From: Phytophthora colocasiae
Taxonomy: Eukaryota > Oomycota > Peronosporomycetes > Peronosporales > Peronosporaceae
Direction: 5' to 3'
Assembly (NCBI GenBank): GCA_018806915.1
Contig: JAGKQI010000059.1
Location: 124,001 to 188,000, forward strand
Length of the DNA: 64,000 bases
This document shows, in pieces, positions 55,011 to 64,000 of the stretch. The notes beneath the pieces are model-generated. The model did not search any database. It was not told where the DNA came from and worked only from the letters and a program-made list of their open reading frames with translations. Each line of letters starts with the position of its first letter. Within the stretch, counting starts at the first letter, position 1. The position numbers and the translations under genes were made by a program.

Positions 55011-56904
55011 TCTCGCGATGTCACTTTCGACGAATCGACCTTCGACGACGCCAATGTTGTTGTGGATGATGATGAAGATGTCGAAGATGCTGCGGATATC
55101 CTTGAAGACCTCGAGATTTCGAACGACCATGGAACGCGTGAATTCAAGCAGGCGGGGAAACGCAAGGCTCGTTCTAATGCTGAGGATCGTGAACATGTTC
55201 GTCGACCGCGTCGCAGCGCTGGATTAGAAGAAGCAAGCGCTCCGGACTCTGACCATCAAGAAGCCAAATCTGAAGACAATGATGATGATGACTCGACTCA
55301 GCCGATGTACTGGCGTGCGAGTGCCAATGCAGTGGAGACGAGTGACAGCGCCGAGCCGAAGACGTTCCAAGATGCTGTGAGCGGCGAAGACCAATTCCAC
55401 TGGCGGAAGGCGATCCGAGCAGAACTCAAGTCGATGCGACTTCGTGGAGTGTTTCGTGGCGCCAATTACCGAACAACCAACGCGCGGTCGGAACCAAGTG
55501 GGTGTTCAAGATCAAGCTGTAAAGCCGACGGGTCCATCGAGAAGTACAAGGCTCGACTCGTCGCGACAGGATTTGTGCAGAAGTATGGCATCGACTACAC
55601 CGAGACGTTTTCGCCGGTGGTCAAGTACGTCACGCTGCGAATGATCATCGCTGTGGCCAAGTTCTTCAATTGGCCCCTCGACCAACTTGATGTTGTCACG
55701 GCGTTCCTGTACGGCTTGATGAAGGAGAAGGTGTTCTGCAGTGTTCCAGAAGGCGTGGAACTTGATGACGGCTACGACTGCGTGGAACTGCTCAAGGCGA
55801 TCTACGGTCTCAAGCAGAAGCTTCTCGAGTGTGGAATGAGACTTTTGACGAGTATGTGCGCTCCATCGGATTTCGCGTTTCGAGCTACGATCCGTGCCTC
55901 TACATCAAGATTGTCGATGGTGACTGCGTTCTGATGCTGGTGTACGTCGACGATGTTTTGGTGACCGGAAGCTCTTCGACGATCATTGCTGAAGTCAAGA
56001 AACAGCTCAAGGCACGATTCGAGATGACCGACAGCGGCAAATGTTCCTTCATTCTGGGGATTGAGGTGGTCGACAATGCGGATGGCAGTGTCACATTGAG
56101 TCAAGCTCGCTACATCAACGACATCCTGGAGCGCTTTGGCATGCAGAACTGCAAACCTGCTGCCAGTCCAGTCGACCTCAGCATGAAGCTCGTTGCCAGT
56201 GACGTCTCGACCAAGTTGGATGCGCCGTTCCGCGAAGCTGTCGGTGCTCTCATGCACTTGATGACGTCGACTCGCCCGGACATTGCTTTTGCAGTTGGTT
56301 ACGTTTCGCGCTTCATGGAGAATCCTCAAGTCGAGCACTGGATTGCAGTCAAGCGCATCTTCCGTTACCTTCAGGGCACCAAGTCGCATGGACTCCGTTT
56401 TTCGCCGACCAAGGGAATCGACTTTCGTGGCTATTCGGATGCAGAACTGGGCTGGTGACCACAGTGACCGCAAGTCGACTTCAGGCTACCTGTTTCAAGT
56501 TCTTGGCGGACCTGTGTCGTGGGGATCCAAGAAGCAATCGAGTGTGTCTCTTTCCACGAGTGAAGCCGAGTACATTGCGCTCAGTCTGGCAATCCAAGAA
56601 GGCAAGTGGGTGCACAAGCTTCTGTGTGAGATCCTGACGCTGCAGGCGAAGACATCCCGGATCTGAAGATTTTCGAAGACAATCAGTCGTGCATCAGATG
56701 ACGAAGAACCCTGTGAACCATGGCCGCGCGAAGCACATCGACATCAAGTACCACCACATCCGTGATGAAGTCAAGCGCGGTGAAGTGATCGTCGAGTACT
56801 GCGAGACCACGACCATGCTGGCCGACATCTTGACCAAGGGACTCGGCGGACCTCGTCACAAGGACTTAACGACGGCTCTTGGCGTTCAAGCGTGTTCGCA
56901 TTGA
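55011..56904 (+). pseudogene. Reverse transcriptase and RNase H of Copia D
   Basis: After an acidic linker (DDDEDVEDAADILEDLE), RT has KYKARLVATGFVQKYGIDYT, FSPVVKYVTLRMII, DQLDVVTAFLYGLMKEKVFC and the catalytic YVDDVLVTGSS (near 55,945). It is followed by DPCLYIK-, LGIEVVD- and RYLQGTKSHGLRF segments. RNase H has SKKQSSVSLSTSEAEYIALS and, in a shifted frame, RAKHIDIKYHHIRDEVKRGE. Indels lie near 55,430, 55,825, 56,450 and 56,690. The family is certain. Activity is unlikely as read. Confidence 0.9.
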
Positions 56905-56910
56905 GAGGGC

Positions 56911-57192
56911 TGTTGCAGGTGATCCAATACGATCCCGCAATGATTACGGTAAGATGTTTACGCCACCGATGATTAGACGAGTAGGATGATTGGACGAGTA
57001 CAGAATGATGGTGATTGGATGCACCAAATGATTGGATGCAGACCAGGTAGAGAAAACAGTGTAAGCTCATATCAATCAATCACTTCTGAATTTCCATTCT
57101 ACCCCTCAAGTGACTTCCCTCGCCTCGGCCTCCTCGCCCCAAGCTTCGGCAGTCCTCCCCTCGCAAGACAACCTCTACCACGACCTTCTTCA
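56911..57192 (+). repeat. 3' LTR of Copia D
   Basis: 282 bp, identical by eye to the 5' LTR, preceded by the purine-rich TTGAGAGGGC. Confidence 0.95.
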
Positions 57193-57744
57193 GACCCTCG
57201 TCCTTCCCTCGGTGGTGTACACATTATCACCGATCCCAACACACTCCTGTCTCTGACTAGTGTCAAAGTGGCACCCAACCTTACGAGCAAAGGCGGTATC
57301 CAAGATGGATACCTCGGCGCCAGTGTCCAGGAGCAAGATCGCTCTTTCATGATTGATCTTGCCTGAGATCTTGGCTTGGCGGAACCATTTTCCTGGTGCG
57401 TGGTATTTCCAATACCCCCTGGATTCTCCTTCCTTGAGATCCAAGGCCACTTCCGCACCAGATCGCGAGAACTCATCGATCCGGGGAAGACTCGCGATCT
57501 TAGCAGTATACGAATGCAACTTACATGTATTACCGCGCAGATCCGAATTCTCCCTATCTTGATCTCTCGATTTCTTGTTCACATATGCATAGATGCAGTA
57601 CTCAGAACGCTCGGCTCGTACCGGTTTCCAAACCGGCGAGCGTCCTAGTTTAACATCTTTTCCACCTTCTCGGGGAACAATCCGGCGTGTCGGGTCGGAT
57701 CGTACCACTTGCGAATCTGGTTGTAAAATTCTTCCATGGGGCAT
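57193..57744 (-). pseudogene. Protease N-terminal part of A2, cut by D
   Basis: The open frame from 57,744 contains the active site LLLDTGAEVSILDTAFARK and runs to the D insertion at VYTTEGRTRV. It overlaps gag for 97 nt in the -1 frame, as in A1. The missing C-terminal half is on the other side of D. Confidence 0.87.
57607..57654 (-). promoter_or_regulatory. Candidate -1 frameshift signal of A2
   Basis: GTTAAAC (plus 57,648-57,654), the gag stop TAG, then hairpin arms ACGCTCG/CGAGCGT (plus 57,607-57,613 and 57,637-57,643) with an inner CCGGTT/AACCGG stem. It is identical to A1. Confidence 0.7.
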
Positions 57745-58115
57745 TCTCCAGCTTCATGGATCTCCCCGCAACCACGGCATGTATATAAGCAGCGATCCGT
57801 TGGGTGGCCCCTCTTTCCGCATTTGTCACAGGTTAAACGTCTCCAGCAGTCCAGATCCTTGTGCTTCCGCGATCCACAATGCGAACAGCGACCTCGATCG
57901 TGATCTGATCCCCTGTGATCCGTGATCCTGCCTCGATCTTGCGAGTTCGTGTGCGATCGCGGCTGATCCTGTTGGTGGGGAGCGCCCCCAGTACCGATCG
58001 GCTTGTCTTCTGACGCGGCCAGATATATCCTCCGGAGATCACCTTCAGAATCGGATCCGTCCGATCCGGATATTTCTTCCGATTCCGAGCTCGGATCTTG
58101 GGTTTGGATCGCCCG
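57645..58115 (-). pseudogene. Gag nucleocapsid part of A2, cut by B6
   Basis: Three zinc knuckles as in A1: CSHCGSRKHKDLDC, CDKCGKRGHPTDRC and CRGCGEIHEAGEC, preceded by the SSESEEISGSDGSDSEGDL stretch, ending EKVEKMLN and TAG. The frame is open to the edge of LTR5. The remainder of gag is expected beyond B6, outside the window. Confidence 0.87.
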
Positions 58116-58544
58116 TGTAACGGGGATGTTACACGAATGTTTCTCGTTGGTGTGTGACACACGTGGATACATTTATGTGGGTACATAATGGTGTGTGACA
58201 CTCAAGGATACATTTATGTGGGTACACAATGGTGTGGCACACACGAGTAGATACGTGGATGGCCTCAGAGCCTCACGTTGTATTTTGATTAGGATTTAGT
58301 ATGTTAGATACTAAATCCAAGTTTACATTTAGGATTAGGGCAATAAAGTCAATAAAAATCAGTTTGCATTTTACATAGTTAGTGTTAGTCCTTTGTTATA
58401 GGGACACTGACTCTTGTGAGTCCTGTATTAAGTGGACTACTTGGTTCTTGTATAGAACCGAGAGGCAAGTGCCTTGGCAAGCAGGACTCTACGAGTCAAC
58501 TAAACTTCCTCTGTGCCGTGCACACCTACGCAGCCCCCGCTGCA
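58116..58544 (+). repeat. 5' LTR of B6 (LTR5, alpha subtype)
   Basis: TGTAACGGGG to CCCCCGCTGCA, 429 bp, with a slightly different pair of U3 repeats (ACACAATGG in the second). The hairpin is at 58,292-58,318. Confidence 0.9.
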
Positions 58545-58601
58545 TCTGGTAGCACTTGTAGTCAATCCAACTCCTGAGTTGAAGACTGTTTCTCTGTGAG
58601 A

Positions 58602-59573
58602 ATGGAGCCAGAAACGCATACGCTCACTTGACTCGAGTCAGCGGGACACGCTTAACAAGCTTACGTCCTTGCTGGGCCCGGAAGGTACGGCGCACCTTGC
58701 GTCCCAAGGGCCGGAGGCCGTCAACGCGCGCCTCGAGGCATTTGCCTCGTACAGAAAACGCTCTCGTCGAGCACATTCAGCGGAATGTAAACGGGGTTAC
58801 CCCTGCTCCGAGAGCTAAGCCCGTCACGCTCAGCGTGAAGACCTTCCACGGGAATGAGGGAGAGAACCTCCTTTTGTGGACCCGAGAGGTCGAAATGGCC
58901 ATGGGGGCCGCCATGCTCCAGTTGGAGGGCAACGCGTGGCGTTTGCCATCTCTAAGCTCGAAGGACGAGCACGAGAATGGGCCTTGACGTCTGGAACGTC
59001 GGTGGAAGCGGCCTTCCCCACATGGGGCGAGCTAAAGGCCAAGCTCACTCAAGTGTTTGCTCCGCCTAACCAGGCGTATCGCGTGCGGTCACGCTTCCTT
59101 GCTTGTCGCCAGGGCAAGAAGGATCTGGTGGACTATGTCCAAGAGCTGCGCACGCTCATTGCTGGCATGGCTGCCGACCCTCTACCTGAGGTGGTCGCCG
59201 TGACCGTCTTCATGGAAGGCTTACGAGCTGGCGTGGCCAGGACGGAGACATTCCGTCAGAACCCCCACAGCTTCGAAGATGCTGTCAGCGTGGCATTGAA
59301 TGCCGAACACAACTTTAAGTTGTCGAGGGTCGGTGCTAGCAGCACAGGGTCCGGTGGACCTGAGCCCATGGACCTCAGTTATGCTGAAGATGAGGTAGCT
59401 GAGCTACGAGCTGCGGTGCAGCGTATGAGCACCCGCCGGTGCTATACATGCGGCAGTCCTCACATCTGAGGCCCAACTGCCCTCTGCGCAAAGAGCGCGC
59501 CGGCCAGAATGGCCGCAACCCTGCCGCGGGTCCCGCTTTGGGCTCTGCCCAGGGAAACGACGGCTCCCAGTAG
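58602..59573 (+). pseudogene. Gag of B6
   Basis: ATG 58,602 with the family B capsid motifs and CAG, not TAG, at the position of the B1/B3 amber. Indels near 58,613, 58,634, 58,753, 58,928 and 59,458 (inside the zinc knuckle) break the frame. The stop TAG is at 59,571-59,573 within the hairpin. Confidence 0.85.
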
Positions 59574-59593
59574 ACGCGGGGCGGTCTACTGGG
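59552..59593 (+). promoter_or_regulatory. -1 frameshift signal of B6
   Basis: GGGAAAC (59,552-59,558), a 7-nt spacer, and arms CCCAGTAGAC (59,566-59,575) and GTCTACTGGG (59,584-59,593). It is the same as in B3. Confidence 0.8.
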
Positions 59594-62500
59594 GAAGAAC
59601 TGAGTTCTGCAGTGCGTGAGAGGCACTGGGGCTCAGCCCCGAAGAGCTCCGTGCTCTTGAACACGGAACGTGTGAGCAAGCAGGGCTTGCTGGTCGTCCA
59701 GGTGGACGTGAAGGGCTTTGAGAAGCCGTGGATCGTGTTGATCGATTCGGGGGCGTCTGGCAACTACGTCAGACGCTCCACCGTTGAAGGTAGTCAGCAA
59801 TATGCTGAGGCGCTTCGAGCGCGAAGAGGTGACACAGTCACAGTCCGTCTAGCGACGGGCGTCCGTGTCACGGTGGCCAAGGTCCCCATGGACCTGCGGC
59901 TGAAGTTCTTGGACTTCGATAGCGTGGAACGCTGCTTGGTCCTGACCTGGATTCCGAGGTACGACCTATCCTGGCATGGCGTGGCTGGAGCGCCACGAGC
60001 CATGGATTGATTGGAGGTCGAAGACCTTAGGTGCTACGCACTTCTCTCCTAGTGGAGCTTTGGCGAGTCATGAACCCACCTCTGCTAGGGAAGCAGAAGC
60101 GCTATTGGCGCGAGCATCGAGCCGGAGTCGGCTATGATGCTGGAAGTCGGTGTGTCCGAGGTTGGTGGACAGCACCGAGTGCGAGGACCGCAGTCCTGTT
60201 GAGCGCGTAGCGCTGGTTGACAGTGAGTCAGCGTGTGGGCAAAGCTCACGTAACCCTGTGGGGCGGCACGTACCTCCGCCGAGTGACGCCGGTCATGGAC
60301 CGTCACTGGATGCCGATGGCATCGGGCCTTACCAGGCCGTGAACTGTGAGGCGGCACATACTCCGTCGAGTGATACTGGTCGTGGACCAAGTCGATCGCT
60401 GAGTGTCTCTGACACTGGACCTGTTACGGTCATTGATTGTGCAGCGGCACGTACTCCGCTGAGCGGCATCGGTCGTCGACCGAGTGGATCGCTGAGTGTC
60501 CCTGACACTGGGCCGAGAGAGGCCGAAACTTGTGCGACGGCACGTACTCCGTCGAGTAGACGATCTTCGGCTAGGCGAAGACGTCGAAAGGCCCTATGGG
60601 CGAGACGCTCTGCGTCTGAGTCGTCCGTGACGTCAAGTGTCAACGCACGGGAGGGCTGTGGGCAGCTATACACTCTGGTTGATGGAGTGGACGGCAGTGC
60701 CGAAGGCAGCGTCCTGCAGGACGGACTGCCGAGTGTTGACAAGCTCCTTGAGCTAGAGGAGATGTCGTTCGCCGACTTTGGCGATGCCTTGAAGGCTGGC
60801 GAACTCGCCGAGGTGGTCATCGTTCGACCTGAAGAGGAGTTAAACTCATCGTCCGTCGTGGACGAGTCCGTCTTGGCCGAGGTCAAGAAGGCGTTGAGCG
60901 CCAGGAGTGGATCGGAGATCCTCAAGAATCCCTCGGATCCCTTCTACTCCTTGCTGAAGGAATATGGAGACGTTGTCTCAAAGGAACCACCGAGTGGCCT
61001 GCCTCCTGACCGAGGCGTTCGTCACGAGATAGACTTAGGTCCCGGAACTAAATACTGCGTGACCCGACAGTGGCCTCTTCCTAAAGAGCAACGCGACGTC
61101 ATTGACGCCTTCTTCCGTGCGAAGCACGCGGCGGGTCTCGTGCGCGAGAGCAAGTCTCCGCACTCCGCGCCAACGTTCTGTGTCAGAAAGCCGAATGGCA
61201 AGTGGCGTATCGTTCACGCTTTTAACAAGCTCAACGCTGCGACGATTCCGGCGCAGACGCCGATTCCTAGGAAGGATGTTCTTCAGAACAACATGGTGGG
61301 TTGCACCATGTACAGTGCGCTTGACTTAGTCGATGGCTACTATCAGCTGCTCATGCGAGCCAGTGATATTCCGCTTACAGCGGTGAGCACCCTGAGCGGT
61401 ATGCTCTGGGAGTGGCTCGTCATGCCCCAAAGGGCTGTCGAATGCGCTTGCAACGTTCAATCGTCTAGTGACGCAGTTGTTCAGGCCCCTACGGGCATTC
61501 GCACAGACGTACTTTGACGATGTGTTCGTCCACAGTCGTGCTGAGCACGGAAAGACTGATGTCGAGGTACACGTGGAACACGTGAGAGCAGTGCTCGAGT
61601 GCATGCGCACCAACAAGTTGTACGCCAACGCGGACAAGTGCGTCTTTGGCGCGGAAGAAATCCCTTTCCTAGGGTGCTTCATTGGGAAGCATGGCCTTCG
61701 TGCTGATCCAGCAAAGGTCAAGGCCATTGTGGATTGGCCGGTTCCCTTGAACCAGAAGGACTTGCGTAAGTGGCTGGGCTTGGCCAACTACTTGCACAAG
61801 TACAGCGAGAACTACGCTGAGTTGGCTCGGCCACTGTCGGATCTCCTTAAGAAGGATGCCGAATGGGTATGGCGTGCTGAGCACGAGAGTGCGTTCACTC
61901 GCATCAAGGATAGCCTGCTTCAGGCACCGATACTGGCGTTGCCAGACCCCGATCGTCCGTTCATCGTCGTCTGTGACGCCTCGGACTTTGCCATCGGCAG
62001 TGCTTTGCTACAAGCCGACGCCGACGGGCGCGAACGCGTCATTGCGTTTGAGTCTCGGCAGCTCAAGGCTGCTGAGAAGAACTATCCAGTTCATGACAAG
62101 GAGCTACTTGCGATGAAGTACGCTCTCGTCAAATTCAGGGTTCACCTGCTCGGCTCCAAGCCGTTTGTGATCTACACGGATCATGCGTCACTACGCATCA
62201 CTACGCACAGCGACGCAGTCGCCTCACCTCTCGCAGAGGATGGCCCGATGGCTCTCCTTCTTTGCGGAGTATAACTTCGAGGTGAAGTACAAGCCTGGCA
62301 GGCAGAACGTCCTCGCTGACGCGTTATCACGTCGCCCGGACTATGAGTTATCTCATGTCACCTCGGTGACGTCGTCCGTGACGGACATGGTTCGAGCAGC
62401 GTACGCTCAGGATGACTCTTGTGTCGCGCTGCTGCAAGCTCTAGGGAGCGATGAGTTTAAGGACTCAAAGGTGACTCTGTCACGACGCCTAAAGGCGAGA

Positions 62501-64000
62501 CTTCAACGCTATAGTCTGGAAGGCGGTCTGCTGTACTACAGCACGGGTCAGAATGACCCACCACGTGTGGTGGTTCCTCACGATGAGGACCTGAAGTATC
62601 GTATCCTCTATGAGGCCCACGACACGCCAACAAGCGGCCACCTCGGTCGCGAGAAGACGTACGGCTCGGTGAGCTCCATGTACTGGTGGCCGAAGATGTA
62701 CAAGTGGGTCAGCACATATGTGCGCACGTGCGAGACGTGTCAGCGGGTTAAACCCTCGCCGCATGCGGCTGCGCCTTTGGCGAGCTTACCTGTACCCTCT
62801 GGGTGTTGGCAGTCCATGAGTATGGACTTCGTGTTTGGCCTGCCGAAGGATACGGCAGGCAACACGGGCGTTGTGGTCTTTGTTGACCGTCTGAGCAAGA
62901 TGGCTCATCTAGCGGCTGTGCCGGACACCGTCGATGGTGCTGGTACAGCGACGATCTTCATCGATCGGGTCTTCCGCCAACATGGGCTGCCTGAGACCAT
63001 TGTCTCGGATCGAGATCCCCGTTTCACGGGTCACTTCTGGACGTCCGTCTTCAAGGTGCTGGGCACTCGACTGGACATGTCCACGGCGGACCATCCGCAG
63101 ACCGACGGTCAGACCGAACGCGTGAACCGCGTTCTGGAGGACATCCTCCGCAGCGTATGCGCTGAAACGCCGAAGCGTTGGAGCGCTATGCTCCCTCTCG
63201 TTGAGTTCTCAATGAACAACGCGGTGCATGCCTCGACAGGCTTCACCCCGTTCTACGTGAACGGCCTTGCGCATCCGCGCGTCCCGCTCACTCCGCCACG
63301 CGGTAGCCTTGGGCTTGGTGGGGGAGCGGCTGTGCCGTCGCTCGACTCCGAGCTTGCTGATTGATGTCAGCCCTCTTGCTGTTCGCAAGCAAGTCGATGA
63401 CTTCCTCTCGATGAGGCTTAGCGTCTTACGCCGTGTGCGTGACGCAATGGCTGAAAGCCAAGATGTTCAAAAGGAACAAGCTGATGCCAAAGGCAGAAGC
63501 AACATGTGGGAGTTCAAGGTCGGTGACCACGTTTTATTAAACGCTAAGAACCTGCCTACACACGCAGTGTCAGCCGTCTTCAAGACGAAGTTGCGGCCGC
63601 GCTTCATTGGACCGTTCACGGTCGTGACCAAGAAGGGCCTGGCATACACGCTTGACTTGCCAAAGCGTATGCGAACACATCCTGTGTTCTACGTGGGCTT
63701 GCTTAAGCCATATCGGGACCCTGCTCTTGTGAGTTCTGAGGCGCTGGCGCCGAGTCGGACGAAGGCTGCACGGCAGCAGGTGGCAGAGCCACAGGTGGTT
63801 GCATCCGAACCAACAGGTCTTGTCGATCCGGAGCAACGTGATGCTCGAGGTCATAGACCCGCTGATGCAGCACCAGAGGCGACTCAGATCGGTCCCCGCG
63901 ACTCTAGGTCTCCTCGAGACCAGTCGCTAAGCGATGGGTCGGATGACCGACGTGGTGGTCGTGCTCCTTCACCGAGCCGACGCGGGTCTGCAAGCAATGC
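59559..64000 (+). pseudogene. Pol of B6: PR-RT-RH-IN, C-terminus outside window
   Basis: Protease VLIDSGASGNYV; Ser/Arg-rich repeat linker; a 455-codon frame (60,150-61,517) into RT (NGKWRIVHAFNKLN, YSALDLVDGYYQLL); YFDD near 61,512; RNase H FIVVCDASDFAIGSALL. Integrase sits in a long frame to 63,364 with all three acidic motifs (MDFVFGLPKD, IVSDRDPRFTGHFW, TDGQTERVNRVL). After that comes the start of the C-terminal linker. A 10-bp duplication near 62,192-62,211 (CACTACGCAT) and indels near 59,945, 60,125, 61,430 and 63,360 interrupt it. It is the best integrase of the window. Confidence 0.9.

Larger units (their letters stand above)
58116..64000 (+). mobile_element. Family B element B6 (alpha LTR), 3' end outside window
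   Basis: It inserted into A2 gag at GCCCG (58,111-58,115); A1 shows the empty site near 6,607. LTR5, gag, frameshift signal and pol up to the region before the chromodomain are inside the window. Whether it is a normal insertion can be tested by finding GCCCG after its 3' LTR. Confidence 0.88.

Overview
The window is a eukaryotic, repeat-only stretch: apart from short junctions and spacers, every base belongs to LTR retrotransposons, and I see no host gene, rRNA or tRNA gene. The families point to an oomycete, most likely Phytophthora or a relative. Family A combines a Ty3/Gypsy RNase H, a second plant/archaeal-type RNase H and a chromodomain, which matches my memory of the oomycete Chronos group. 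This is recognition from memory, not a search result.

Five kinds of element are present. Family A (Ty3/Gypsy, minus strand) fills 1-9,791 (copy A1) and 40,892-58,115 (A3 remnant plus copy A2). Family B (Ty3/Gypsy chromovirus, plus strand) forms a head-to-tail array sharing LTRs at 9,792-39,463 and a further copy (B6) at 58,116-64,000. Two Copia elements are C (12,297-25,128) and D (52,602-57,192). Family E is a minus-strand Ty3/Gypsy scrap (39,464-40,891). F (46,649-48,364) looks like a solo LTR.

The insertions can be dated relative to each other. C entered B1 (5-bp duplication CTGGG), then B2 entered C (AGCAA). D entered the protease gene of A2 (GACCC), F entered the integrase gene of A2 (CTGC), and B6 entered the gag of A2. 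A1 supplies the empty site for D, F and B6, and B3 supplies it for C.

Gene order is gag-PR-RT-RH-IN-chromodomain in A and B and gag-PR-IN-RT-RH in C and D. In A and B, pol lies in the -1 frame relative to gag, and the junction has a slippery heptamer followed by a stable hairpin (GGGAAAC in B, GTTAAAC in A). Family A and one B subfamily (B2, B4) also carry an extra reading frame on the opposite strand between the chromodomain and the 3' LTR. C has an aberrant 83-bp 5' LTR made of an inverted U5 end, so both of its integrated ends are U5 ends. Most reading frames are broken by single-base indels; these may be real decay or uncorrected long-read errors, especially around 35.3-46.6 kb.
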